Part shown: positions 1-11,279 of the stretch, one piece after another
How the letters are laid out: the number at the start of each line of letters is the position of its first letter
How positions within the stretch are numbered: position 1 is the stretch's first letter
Assembly (NCBI RefSeq): GCF_905163445.1
Contig: NC_053184.1
Span: 496,001 to 560,000, forward strand
Direction: 5' to 3'
Source of the DNA: Pararge aegeria
Taxonomy: Eukaryota > Arthropoda > Insecta > Lepidoptera > Nymphalidae
Length of the DNA: 64,000 nucleotides
The notes under the pieces: model-generated
What the model was told of the DNA's origin: nothing
Seen by the model: only the letters and a program-made list of their open reading frames with translations
Database searches by the model: none
Made by a program: the position numbers and the translations under genes

Positions 1-1309
1 ACCAGGATGCAAAAGAAAATTTGCTCCAACATAAAATTTATATGGACCCCGGCAGCAGGAGCTTCAATGTACAGATGCGTAGCACAATGGACCCACGCTT
101 CTGCATTATAGCGCCACCCGTCCCGGTAAAAACTAATAGCCTGGACCAAATCTGATAACTGATTAAGATGGATAACAAATAACACCTCCCCGATGAGTTT
201 CATTGCTCCCAGGTGGTGAAACTCAAAACATTTAATTCCTCACATTTACCAAGATATGGGGTGTGTAAACAAATGAAGGTGTATCATAAGCGAGTATTAA
301 CATACTCAATCCTCATATCTACGGCTACGGGCCTGTGACATCAAATAAAACTCCTGGAACTCTGCCAAGTGGCTGCGAGTTTAACTCGCAGTCGTAAACA
401 ATGACGGCTAACGAAATGTCCGAGCGAGCTTTTGCTCGGTCCTCATCCATACAACTTTCGATTTGGCACAGATCCTACGTGGTGTTACATTGTGGTCAGT
501 GGTCATGTAAAATAACTGACGTTGGTATTCCATGCGTTGATAAATGAAAATAGCCCAACAAAATGGAATTATGTATTCCTCATATCGTTTCTGTTCTTTT
601 ACGAAATATTCTATATATATATTGATGTATCTCTGAAGTCTTTGGGTTGTAATGTAATCTAACGAGGTCAAAAAAAAGTTCACCTGTGTCTTTTCTACCT
701 TAGTATAGCTTGTGCTAGCATTCCCACTTAATTGTGTACCAGCAATCCTTCCGCGGGTTTACCCACTTTAAAACTAAAAATCTACTAAGCAATCTCCCTA
801 AAGAAGCTACACTAGCTATAAAATGATTACAAGAACACAGGAGACAAACACTATCTCCAACAGAGTATGAATTAGGTCAGTTGAAATGATAGTGATTATC
901 ATTTGAAGACACTCTAGTTTTACATAAAGCCATCACAGATTACGTTAAACCTACATTCTGCAACATGGCATAACGTAAACAATGAAATGTAAGTCACAGC
1001 AAAATATTCAGGCGTTTTCGAGTTCTGGGCAACTTGCCAGCCCGTTGCGAGATTCGCGCGAAAACAATACCGATCAACGCACTGGCAGATTTAGCTTTCA
1101 CTCAAGGTTGTTGATGGAGCTTTTGATTCGGGATCAACATACCTATGAAAAAGTACTAAAAATCTTTTTCGCAGAGGCTTTTAGAACGTTGCCAGTAATA
1201 ACTCTTGAAATATATTTATAAAAAAATCAACCATTGAACAACTTAATAATGAGGAATTGGACTGGTGGTTACGACAATATTTCTAAGTATAAGGCATATA
1301 CTTCTAAGT
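1..1309. other. No gene seen; AT-rich, probably intron
   Basis: I see no exon with credible splice sites here. Short imperfect palindromes lie at 373-391 (arms CTGCGAG/CTCGCAG) and 420-439 (arms CCGAGC/GCTCGG). The sequence at 1-170 looks like an old dispersed repeat but I cannot assign a family. If the flippase gene reads as proposed, this is intron downstream of the exon at 3317..3443. Confidence 0.5.
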
Positions 1310-1314
1310 ATTGC

Positions 1315-1800
1315 ATGTAAATGCTTTACTTCAATGGGGCCCACATATAAATAATTTAACAAACAGACTTAGCTCTGCAGCGCACGCGGTTAAAAAGATA
1401 ATATATTTTAATTACTTTCACAGCATTATATAAGATAGGCCCAAGAGAGACTAGGCTACATAGAATTAGTATTTCAATTATGGGTAAATGTAAATCATTT
1501 CATACTCGTAAAATGATACCAAATGAAATCCTTGCGACGACTCTGAATAAGTTTAAAGTTAATATAAAACGTAAGCTTATAGAAAAATCCCATTTTAATA
1601 TTAACGTAATAATAATATAGCTTGGGTATGAATTGCTCAAACTTCATAGTTAAATATTAATTCGACTGTGAGATGGTGAAGACAAAGAAACCAGTCTAAG
1701 TTTGTTGTGGGCTCTTAGACCATGGCGCGTTTGGGACCCTCCTAGCTTTAGTTTTAAGTTAACGAATGTAGTAATCACCATCACCTAACATTAGTGGTAA
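1315..1800 (+). mobile_element. Jockey-like non-LTR retrotransposon, 3' fragment
   Basis: The stretch from about 1338 reads LQWGPHINNL followed by a short helical segment, the pattern found near the C-terminus of Jockey-clade reverse transcriptase polyproteins. From about 1510 to 1620 it matches the C-terminal tail seen in the copy at 19060-19360 (FKVxIKRKLIEKS), then the same 3' untranslated sequence including the 'gcgcgtttggraccctc.tagctttagt' type segment. Frames are broken by stops and internal deletion. This is a dead, 5'-truncated copy. Confidence 0.75.
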
Positions 1801-1810
1801 CATGTTATAT

Positions 1811-2838
1811 ACTTATTATTATTATTATTTGATGAAAAATATACATTTAAAAAATTTTGAATTTGAATTTAAATTTGTGATTAGAAATCAAGAGGTCAGA
1901 AGAAGTCATCTAGAAGTACCAAATAGTTGTAAGTACAATGTATTAATGACCAGTGCTCGGAGATACGATCGACGAACAAAACAGAGATTGTGGATCCTTG
2001 CCTATGTGGCTAGAAGGCATAAAACGAGTTGCAGGAAAACAAGAACGTACAGTGTGGAAATCTCTACAAAAAACCCATGTCCAGCACTGCTCGTTAATCG
2101 GTAGAAATGATATGAACATGAAAAGTTTCGTGTAATCACGATAAGTTTTCCATCATTAGCGAATCGTCAAGGTTACTCGCCGATCCCAACAATTATTCAA
2201 ATTAAATGAACCCAAACAATTATGAAGATTATAGAGTCGCTTGATTCAGTATGCCGGTCAGCAGGCACCAGCGACATAATAGGAGGCGCCGGGGACGCGC
2301 CGCTGACGTCACGTGGGGGACTGAATATGCTAGGCTCGCTTGATTAAATTTTACTCTCAGTAAAAAGTAATTGGGCAATTTCAATGGATTACACCTCGAT
2401 TTGCCTAGGTACGTACCATGATTGATTTAGCTATTAATAAAGTTAAATATAGGTATGAGTTGTTTATTGTTGCTATGATTTGTTCGACTACAGAGTTCGG
2501 GATCCTGATTTCGTTTTCCAGCTCAAGCCAAAACTTGCTGCTGCTAATATAAATGATATATAAATTTAAACTCCCTCGACGTTCAATTTCGTGTACATCA
2601 TTCTCTAGTCAAACCCCTTTCATTTCATAGCCATATTGAGGAAGTTGTGAAAAAAATGTAATTCGGCATTTTGTGGTGGCGGCCATATTGGATTTAAATT
2701 TATCATAGTTTATAGTATTCTACTAGGTAAGCCTAACAACACTCCCGGATAATTAACCTGTCAAACAAATAAAATAAAATTTAAATCGGTTTATCCGTTC
2801 ACCCGCTACGATGCCACACGCACAAAAACGCATGCAAA
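1811..2838. other. No gene seen; contains a GC-rich island at 2255-2330
   Basis: Mostly AT-rich sequence without supportable exons. A short GC-rich island at about 2255-2330 carries a perfect CRE palindrome TGACGTCA (2304-2311) overlapping a CACGTG E-box (2310-2315). An intronic enhancer or promoter is possible but unproven. Confidence 0.4.
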
Positions 2839-2840
2839 CA

Positions 2841-2900
<60 letters not shown>
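2839..2900. repeat. (CGCA)n microsatellite
   Basis: About fifteen uninterrupted copies of a CGCA/GCAC tetranucleotide, preceded by degenerate copies from 2817. Likely length-polymorphic. Confidence 0.95.
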
Positions 2901-3061
2901 GGCAGAATCACACATAAACAAACACTTTATTCACTTGCCATGATAGTAAATATGTGTATGTGAAATCTATCAACTTAATTTCGAACAAGCTTACCTTTTG
3001 CATAACTGTTAGAATTTAATGGCAATGCTTTATAGTTAAGTAATATCAATGTAAAATTAAA

Positions 3062-3268
3062 AATATTATATATTAATATTATATATGCGAAAGTGTGTTT
3101 GTTTGTCCTTCCTTAACGCCCTAACTAAGCAACAAATCATTTGGGTTTTTGACATAGAATTAGCTGAAAGGTCACAGTTACATAGGCTACTTTTTATCGT
3201 AGGAAAACAAACAATTTTCGAGGTATTTGTACAAAACCGTTACAAACGCGGGCAAATAATAGCTAGTG
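3062..3268 (+). mobile_element. Helitron-like non-autonomous repeat, degraded
   Basis: Begins with an ACTAATATTATAAATG-type start in degraded form, then 'cgaaagtgtgtttgtttgt', and ends 'cgcgggcaaataatagctagt'. This start-and-end pattern recurs in the fragments at 13056, 21650, 28597, 39650, 41840, 45010, 49800, 51780, 55965 and 61710. The terminal CTAGT is the kind of 3' end known for lepidopteran Helitron-like elements. No protein is encoded. Confidence 0.6.
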
Positions 3269-3316
3269 AAAAAAAATGTTGTCACATTATTTTTTTGAAT
3301 AAAATTTTAAACTTAC

Positions 3317-3443
3317 CTATACTTAGCGGTGGATATCGTGTTGGAGACAAACTTCTGCGGCTGCGGGCGGTTCACGAAGATGACGCGGTTCTGTTCGTCG
3401 GGCACGCCGTCCGTGACGCCCGACGTCGTGACCTCGTCCTCAT
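3317..3443 (-). CDS. ATP8A-type phospholipid flippase, N-terminal coding exon
   Basis: The 127-nt exon encodes 41 complete residues plus split codons at both ends. The first third is acidic and Ser/Thr-rich (EDEVTTSGVTDGVPDEQN). It then gives RVIFVNRPQPQKFVSNTI and STAKY, the conserved stretch just before transmembrane helix 1 of P4-ATPases; ATP8A proteins read IFxNxPQ..KF..N..STAKY here, whereas ATP8B proteins differ. These enzymes move phosphatidylserine and phosphatidylethanolamine from the outer to the cytosolic leaflet of plasma-membrane, Golgi and endosomal membranes, usually with a CDC50 partner. The acceptor is a TTCTCAG on the minus strand (intron bases 3444-3445) in phase 1; the donor GTAAGT is at 3311-3316 and leaves two bases of a codon. 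Transmembrane and DKTG catalytic exons must lie left of position 1 of the window. Recognition rests on memory of the family. Confidence 0.8.
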
Positions 3444-3569
3444 CTGAGAACGAACATTGAAGTGAGTTCAACTCGCCGAAATAAGTCTGCAGTCTCGAGC
3501 TGCGTGACCTTTCCAGTGGGGCTGATATCCTGGCCGACAGGACGGCAGATTTTAACATTTATGTAGCTA

Positions 3570-5125
3570 GAGGTCAACTATCGGATTCCGCAACATTTCC
3601 ACTGAATAATCAAAAGGTCGTCTTCATTCAAAACTCATATCTATGACATATTTCTCCATATTCATTTATGTGTTATCTCTTGAAAAATCACAAGCTACCG
3701 ATGTCGATAACATCATTCTAATTTCTAAATTGGCTCTTATAGGTATCGGGTGATAGAAAAATAATGAATCTTGAAATCTCACGAACTCTACCGTATTTCG
3801 AAGTTAGTTTTAATTGGATAAGTAGGATAACTTTCTCATTGTTTTCTTGTACATATTAAACACAATGTATGGTTTTGGAAACCTTTTCAAATTTTCTGAT
3901 TTTCTGCGCTCTTAAACGAATTGTTGCAAGCGTAATATATGGAATTTTGTCCCCATTTATTCGTTTAATCAGTTTGCTGCGGCACTTGTAATTTACGACT
4001 CGAAATGCTGTCAAGGGATTAAAGGGGATTTAAGGTTATCGAGATCCAAACCGGCCCCAGAGGACAGCAAACATCCCTCATTCCACTTAATAGCCATAGC
4101 ACACAAACACAGATTTCCTGATCAATTTTTGCCACGGTGGTCAATCTCTGGAGCGATTTTACAACTACACAAGCACTCTCAATTCCCTCACTGCCATACT
4201 CCGTTGGGACGGCAGCTCGGACACGACCGAAAGAGATTAGGCGCAGAACCGACAGCTTAACGTGCTCTACGAGGCACTAGGGTGAATTACCAACAATTTT
4301 CAACTCCGGGCTTGTACTAAGAATTTCTTGATAGAAAAGCCCAATGGACATTACATTTCTATTTGTAAAGAATGAACAATAAGATCCTACTCTATTCTAT
4401 TCTGTTCTACCGGCCCGATTCGGAGATCGAGCCCAGGACCTGGTGATCTGCAGTCGATGCATAGTAAACTGAATACTACATCGGCGACCAGCGACTTCGT
4501 TGCTTTTTGGAAAGTCGATGTCGCGTCAAATAATATTTTAGATTCATGCTCCAGCGAACAACGATGCAGAGTTTGGACGCTACATTCTGCACACATTCAA
4601 ACAACTCGCACACTAAATAAGGAAATTCACAGCAGTATTAAAGTCACTCGGCAAGTCGCCTAAGCGCTATGCACCATCGACGCATAGGATGAACCCTTCA
4701 AGTACGATCAAGTGTCCAATCTTGATCTAAAACGCGCGATTGGGTAGCAATAAAATTGACAAAAAACGACGCAGGTGATTACTAATGTCGAACGCAAAAA
4801 GTATCGTCTGTAGTGAAGTGTGAGGATTGTACCGGAACGGGGTCCCGCTATTGATATTTGAAGTACTTACTTAGGTAGGTATGTCAAGAAACTATTTAGC
4901 GGTAACCATTGTTAGGTGGGATACGCTCTGATTCACATTTTAAATTAGAAAAATAACAATAAGTAGGTACAATAAGATTGTAGTACGTAGCTGGTGATAA
5001 GTTTGCATTATTCGTCCATAAATCCAATCAAGGTTTAGCAGAGAAATCACATACTGATAAGGCATCGCCAAGGATCTGAGATGTGACTGGCTAAATTATT
5101 ATTAATGGAGCGACCAACTAAAGCC
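3570..5125. other. No gene seen; one SINE-like fragment inside
   Basis: AT-rich sequence with no exon I can support. It holds the SINE-like fragment described at 4195-4445. Confidence 0.5.
4195..4445 (-). repeat. SINE-like element, family F
   Basis: Shares with 17370-17575 the sequence 'cggacacgac.gaaagagat.aggcgcag', then 'agcttaacgtgctct.cgaggcac' and an 'aatttcttgata.aaaa.ccca' segment. The copy at 39150-39330 is the same family on the other strand. The right end, near 4425-4445, reads like a degenerate tRNA-type B box on the minus strand, consistent with a tRNA-derived head. Confidence 0.65.
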
Positions 5126-5129
5126 TAAC

Positions 5130-5345
5130 GAATCTCTACATCGTTCATCATCAATAGCCTATAACAGTCCATTGCTGGACTAAAGACTCTCCCAACAGGA
5201 GCATTTGCACCACCACCACGCTGTGCAGACAGCACAGAGGACGCTGCTGCCCATTCTCCGTTATTTTCTCTTAGTCGTCGTCACACATGGGGGGAGAGGG
5301 GTGGTAGCAACTATATTCTGCTCTACTGTAGTCACCGCACGGGTG
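5130..5345 (+). repeat. SINE/RTE-tail element, family B
   Basis: Starts 'catcatcaatagcctataacagtcc' style sequence followed by 'ctggactaaagactctcccaa', and ends in a 'ctgtagtcaccgcac' segment. The better preserved copy is at 27295-27540, with the same order of blocks. Probably the 3' module of an RTE-type LINE or its SINE; no coding capacity. Confidence 0.65.
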
Positions 5346-5570
5346 ACTACATTATTAGGTAGGAAATATTTATGACATGTAGGTACCTAATTGATTGAAG
5401 ACTTCGATGTGTTATGTGCCCTTTGAAGTGAGATAACTAGATAGAATGGCGTATTAATTAAAGGAGCTTTACTGATACATTCTAAAACATTTAATTTTTT
5501 AAATATTCATCAGTCATCTTAGTACCCATAAAACAAGCTACGCTTACTTTGGAGCTGGATGGCGATGTGT

Positions 5571-5655
5571 GTATATATATATATATTTATATATATATAA
5601 TATATATTTATATATATATATAATATATATATATATATAGTCAGTCAGTCAGTCT
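5571..5655. repeat. (TA)n-rich tract followed by (CAGT)n
   Basis: An interrupted TA dinucleotide tract from about 5571 to 5639 is followed directly by four copies of CAGT. Simple-sequence DNA. Confidence 0.9.
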
Positions 5656-8070
5656 CATCGACCTAAACTTCCGGAAGTATATTTTCTCGATACAGAGTAT
5701 GCATGCGGATATATCAACTTCTCGCAGTATACAATCGTAATGTAGAAGTACTCGCCTTCTTCCTCGCATCAAGGCCAGGTGCTTGTATTTTTAATTTTCA
5801 ACGCAGAGCAATAAAACTTTTATTAATACGCTCGAAAACGTTACCAAATGCATTTCCAAGAATATTCTGGAGAAGGTTATTTATTTCTGGATTCTATGAA
5901 AGCTCCTTCACTTTATATGAAGCTCTTATATATGTAGTTAATTAAGACTACTCTCTATGGAGCGAAATGCTTCTCTAGATGAACGAGTTTTATTCAAATT
6001 TTCAGAAATAGATAGGTTTCCTTAGCATTTCAATAGCATTTTATCTTAATATAAGTCTTAAGGCCTTTAGGGATCGTTAGTTATTGCAAAAATCAACTCA
6101 GAACCATCATAACTATTATCAGAGCACGTTGGGAGGAGGCTGTCTATTCGATTGAATATTTAAGCTCAATAACCCATAGTGTGATGAGTTTTTGGTCTAA
6201 AACCATTTATTTTTTTTTATTTTTTTTTTATTAGAACTACATGAATTATAGTTACGAATAAAGCTAGCCTTAGGTTACTAATGACACATAATTTCACTTA
6301 TATTTAGGTATTAGGTAGTCACAGCATGCACTGGTTAGTATGTACGATAACTCACTTTTATACAAGCATTACTAAAAGATATCTATCGTATCTTAGTAGT
6401 TGTTTATAGGCTGATGATGTTGATCCTGCTAAAAACCCTATTTTATTTCATAGGCTACATGTAATGATCACTATACATTTACAAAAAAGCTTAAATTAAA
6501 TACCGTTTTGCTTGAATAATCTAGTATTGAGTCCTACACTCGGAAAATGTCATAAGTTTCAGTAGATACTAATTTTAGACACAATGTTAACAAGTTGTCA
6601 CGGTTAAAAATAATAAAATGATGTAACTATGATTACTAAACAACACGTTTTAAAAGAAAATGAATATCATTTAGGTAGCGTCGAACAAAAAATAACTAAA
6701 GACTATGAAGTGTGAATTATTTTTAACACGAGTTTACTGATCAATATTTTATTAGCCCACATAAATACACAAGGTACGCTAAGTTAGATTATCTAGACCA
6801 TATAATGCGCAATTCAAAATACGACTCCAACTCATTCTTCAAGGCGAAAAAAAAGGCCAACCGAAGGGCTGGCCGAAGGTGAATTTCCTGGCTGAGAAAT
6901 TTAGGGCAGCAATTGTTAATGTTCCTTAAGCCCTAATAGTTGCCAACCTTCGAAAGCAGATGGACCCCGATATATGATGTCATCGAGAACGGATCCTTTC
7001 CACAATCACGCAGATATAGGGACTAAATCCTAGTTCAAAAAACTAAAACCGTCCAATAGTCCGTCCTCCGAAAAATGTTGTAGAAAAAAGAAAGCAAAAT
7101 ACGTACCTATCACAGTTTGTGGCTGTTAAAGCCGATTTCATCTCAAGTATTGGAAATCACTTCTAAAACCGGGATGTGCCTTTCTTTCAAACGTTTAAAC
7201 TTAGATACCAGGCCTACTTCCGTCGAGCATCTCTTAATCCATTTTAACGCGTAAACTGAGTTTAGCTTTTTGATCGCGTGTAGGTTCAAAAGTGAAATCG
7301 GGCATGAATGTGTTAGAATCCCAAACTACCCAATCACCCCCGCTATAAGGTGGCCAATATCTTTATGAGATCTACAGTATTAAATGGCTGAAATCGGAAA
7401 TCATTATTAGGAGGTAACGATCCAATTAATATTATAACCTCTAGTAAATACAGCTACTGCTCAGGGCCATATGCCCTTAACCTTGAACGCACACGTTAGC
7501 CGTAAGTATCTATACGTAACCGGCACGTCACGACCTCCAGCTAGGCGTAAGCCGATGTTAAGGGTAATGGCACGCAATGCCTTGCCGGCCTTTAAAGGAA
7601 TCTCGATAAATTAATTGTTTAGACTATTTTCTTAGCGCATCATATAAGTTGCAACCTATAATTACTGTAACAACATTGATGAACCATGACACTATTCAAA
7701 TTCGATAGAGAATTGCTGATGACGTCATTTATCAGCACACATTTTCAGTCTGCTTGCTTTGAGTTATGAAAAGATATCTATATGACTGTGAATTAGATTA
7801 AAGTAAAAGATTGTCTTAAAATATGGACTTCTAGACTTCAATAATAGAAGAAATTTTTCATTACTACTTCATCAAAAAAATATAACAGCAAAATACTATT
7901 AAGTACTCTGCTAGGGCAAGGAAATTACCCACAGCCAATATTTCAATATTTAGTAGTATAAAGCATGTATTTTACTAGCTGATGGGAGGCTTCTGCCGTG
8001 GTTAGTTAGCACCCTGCCGAAAGACATGCGACTTACTGATTTAGTTTTCGGACCATGTTGTGAAGAAAGC
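5656..8070. other. No gene seen
   Basis: About 2.4 kb without a supportable exon on either strand. A TGACGTCA palindrome is present at 7720-7727. The sequence at 6845-6960 contains short inverted blocks (ggccaacc/ggctggcc) and may be an old MITE, but I cannot define its ends. Confidence 0.4.
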
Positions 8071-8078
8071 ATTTAGTA

Positions 8079-8180
8079 GTATGGATTTAATATAACAGCC
8101 ATACCCATAACAGGTTAGCATGTTTAGACAACATCATCTCTTACCAGCAGGTGAGTGCAGTCAAGAGCTAACAACATAAA
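8079..8180 (-). repeat. SINE-like element, family D (fragment)
   Basis: Reverse-strand match to the family that reads 'cccttgact.cratctcacctg.tggtaagt' then 'tctaagatggtagcgggctaacct' and 'gtatggcagtt'. Other copies: 8700-8830, 32355-32415, 37255-37430, 38880-39075, 48510-48690 and 50745-50890. The apparent GTGAGT here is part of the repeat, not a splice donor. Confidence 0.7.
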
Positions 8181-8699
8181 GTTGAACAAAAAAAAACAAA
8201 AATTAAGGTAAATTCATTTTTAAATGTAGAGAATGAGTCAAATGTGAAGTAAAATTGTACAACTAATCTATGTGGTATAAATTTATTATTATTATTATTT
8301 TTACTATATTGACTAAACAGCTTTTTCTGATGCATCTATTTCTTTTTGTTTGTCCAGTATAAATAAATTTAAAAGTATTGCACTGACCTTGCTGATAAAA
8401 TAATGCTAAGAATATGACCTAATGTACTTATTCAATAGTAATAGGTGCAGGGCTGGGTGGCAAGGTTAGGGTATTATAGGACACTTCACTTAACTGAGTT
8501 GTTGATGTTCAAGTCCAACATACTTATCACAACAATCAGTAAGCAGTAACCAAGGTAAGTTTTAAAACAGAGTGTTTACCTACAAACTTACAAACACACA
8601 TGTTTTTGCTAAGAGTGAGATATAAACTAAAATCTGTTAATTAATACAAATCCTCAGAATACAAGAACTCGTGAAATAGGCAGCTGTATCTTTTTATTT

Positions 8700-8830
8700 G
8701 AGGTACATTTTGCCTGCTATCACACCAGATGTCAACTGATGATACAGACTAAAATGGTAGCAAGCTAAGCTTGTTGCTGTCATACTCCTAATCAGTTTCT
8801 AGGCAACATATTAACGGCTAAACCACTAAG
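8700..8830 (+). repeat. SINE-like element, family D (degenerate)
   Basis: Retains 'tggtagcaagctaagcttgttgctgtcatactcctaatcagtttct' in the family order but is strongly diverged. Confidence 0.5.
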
Positions 8831-9378
8831 AGGCACATGTTTGTCAGTAGGGTGGTAACTAGCCACAGCGTAAAAACCTCCCACTGGACAAAATCTGAGA
8901 AAATTCAGAAATAATTAATACCTGAATTGCCTCTTAACCCTGGACCTCCTACATACAAGAACACAGCACTCACCACGGCACCAGGGAGATGAAGTTAAAT
9001 AACAAAAAATTTCTAAATTAAAGCATACACCTAGATATGCAGTCGCTGTTAGTTATCCCAAAGGCAACCTTCCTATTTCAGGGGTGCTTCTCTAGATATT
9101 ATTGTAGACATATCTTTTAGGCAAAGCTTTAAGTACCAGTGTTAAATTGTCTGATATCAGTCGAGCTTAAATCTGAATATATGTAGTGACAATTATTTTT
9201 TAAACGAATACTGGTGTTTGTCCTCAACAGCAGTATTTTATTGACTGGGACTAGCTTAGCCTCCTCGAGGTATACTAACCAGAAGATTATGCTGTTAATG
9301 CAAGGCAGTAACAGATATAATCACTGATTATAGGTTTGGCAACTGGCTTGCTCCAACACTACACCAACTGGTACTTAC

Positions 9379-9478
9379 GTTGGTTCATCTTGAGCACCAT
9401 GGCTCTGTAGAAGCGCGAGAACGGCGCCATTACGTTGTGGGTGCTGAATAACCTCGTAACATACTCCCGGAAAGCCAT
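9379..9478 (-). CDS. Candidate first coding exon, 33 residues, probable flippase N-terminus
   Basis: An ATG at 9478 opens 33 codons (MAFREYVTRLF, then SRFYRAMVLKMNQ) and stops at a strong donor GTAAGT at 9373-9378 after one base of the next codon (phase 1). An in-frame TAG lies five codons upstream of the ATG, so this is a start exon. Third codon positions are G/C-rich compared with flanking DNA. The phase matches the acceptor of the flippase exon at 3317..3443 exactly, giving MNQ-H-EDEV across the junction. The peptide is basic and amphipathic with no signal sequence. I do not recognise it in another family; assignment to the flippase is by phase, strand and order only. An alternative is a separate small gene. 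DREF-type motifs upstream support a promoter. Confidence 0.7.
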
Positions 9479-9479
9479 C

Positions 9480-9900
9480 CCAGCACCGCCCTAAAGCGCA
9501 CATTAATACACAACAGAACAGCCCAGTCACGACCCCAGACACTTTTTACACACTACACTTAATAATACTTTAAATTTGACACACATTATCACCGGAAAAT
9601 ATTTTGGTCGCCGAACAAAACCACGAAAACAATACCAAAAGATTCACTCTCGACATTTTAACTCGCACTTGTGGAATTCTTTCTGCCCAACCAATAGTCA
9701 ATTAGAGCATTATAGTTCGAATTAGAGCCACAAATGTTTATGCACTTGGCTCAAGGAGTTACGTGTTGACATCACAAACAGCCGCTAGGCGATCTATCGA
9801 TCCTGCACCTCCTCCCACGTCCCACAACAATACGAAACACGAAATATGAATATTAATGAATAGAGCAGGGATTGGAATAAATATCGATATAAGCTGTCAA
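9480..9900 (-). promoter_or_regulatory. Probable promoter / 5' UTR region of the 9.4 kb exon
   Basis: Upstream of the ATG at 9478 lies a moderately GC-rich 5' leader with an out-of-frame upstream ATG 25 nt before the start. Further upstream are TATCGATC (9795-9802) and the exact DREF palindrome TATCGATA (9882-9889), which in insects marks housekeeping promoters. No TATA box is evident. The transcription start is not visible from sequence but would fall around 9500-9700. Confidence 0.45.
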
Positions 9901-11150
9901 ATGACGTCCGTCAATACAAAAGGACTTAAAATTCATTAAACTACAGTAGCAACTTAATACTTTAAACTCGCTACGCTATCAAGGCTGGAATACAGTTCAG
10001 CTTTTTATCTATTAACCAATAGATGAAAATATCATAATACCTATATCTTCATTCTCATACAGTTCTGATTTCCGCATGACCTTTACAGTTTGCCGCTACA
10101 TTCATAATATTTTAACAGCTAAAATTGGTTTTGAAGGTTCGTGGGGTGATTGATACGTCTGTCATAATAATCACTCTAAACTGACTGAGCGTGTATGATT
10201 CAAATGAGTTACATAGATTTAACTTTACTAACTTAACTAAAGTAACTTTTTGTTTACTTAGAATAAAAAGTTAGACCTATAGCTCACACAGTCGGCTATA
10301 ATAAAAATTATTTGAGCCTGGAAAATTATTGTTTCCTATTAACTCAAATATCACATAAAAAATCAATCAATAAGTTAGAATTCAATATTAATAGGTTCTA
10401 TTTCATCCACATTCAATTTTCCATTTTATCGATATTTAGTTTTGAAATCACTAAATGTTCTACACTAGGCGACTGGCGGACAGTAAACGCACTAAAATGA
10501 CAACTGACATAAGGCAAGAAGGCATGGAAATGTTGCCATCAAATGATAATTTCTACTGTTTTAGTATTAAGACAACTGAGCAAAGTGGGAAAAGTTAAAT
10601 TAATAATTTTACAGGAATTGTTATAATGTTTGATATTATGGTTATTTTGATTGATTTCGTCGGAACATTCATTATTTATTTATGTATATATATTCATGAT
10701 ATGGCTCAATGGTACCCCTACCTACTCCTGGACTGAATAAAGTTTTATTACATTTTAGTATTGTCTTGGTAGCCCGAAAAATACTACTGAATTGGATTTA
10801 GCTTCTGAATTCTTCGTACCTATTTGAATGAATAAACAAAAAAAAATTTAAAACAGACCTGTAGAAGGCACTTTTGTTATGGAAGTACATATAAACGATT
10901 TCTATATACCTAAGTATTTGCGTAAACTTAAAACCAACGAGAGCTTAACAAGGGCTTTAAACATGCCGAAAGAAAAAGCTAACAAAATCCTCATCTAGGA
11001 AATAAACCAATAAGTTATTATCATGTTTCATTCATTCACCATTCTGAGCCTATTCAGGGCTGGGCAAATGCATATGGTGTATTAAACATAATAAGACTCT
11101 TTTATTTTAGGGGAGAAGAATTACGACAATTAGACGCTCTACGCAGTTCA
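9901..11150. other. No gene seen
   Basis: AT-rich upstream sequence without supportable exons; low-complexity ORFs only. Confidence 0.45.
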
Positions 11151-11152
11151 TA

Positions 11153-11269
11153 AGTGGATTTAACGATTAAGTATTATGAAAGTACATATTATATACCTGA
11201 ACCTAAGTTTAATAATACTTAGTTATAGGAATATATTATGTACCTTCATAATAATCTTTAAATCCACAT
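11153..11269. mobile_element. Foldback MITE with ~40-bp terminal inverted repeats
   Basis: The left arm from 11153 (gtggatttaacgatt...) and the right arm ending 11269 (...aatctttaaatccac) pair over about 40 bp with a 4-nt indel and a few mismatches. The centre at 11203-11224 is itself palindromic (ctaagt/acttag). TA flanks both ends, as expected for a Tc1/mariner-type target duplication. Non-coding. Confidence 0.6.
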
Positions 11270-11279
11270 AGGACAAAGA

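Noticed and set aside
982..1221. 79-codon plus-strand open frame with an ATG
   Set aside because: No recognised domain or splice support, and it sits in unremarkable AT-rich DNA.
2839..2900. CRISPR-like or coding repeat
   Set aside because: A plain CGCA microsatellite with no spacers.
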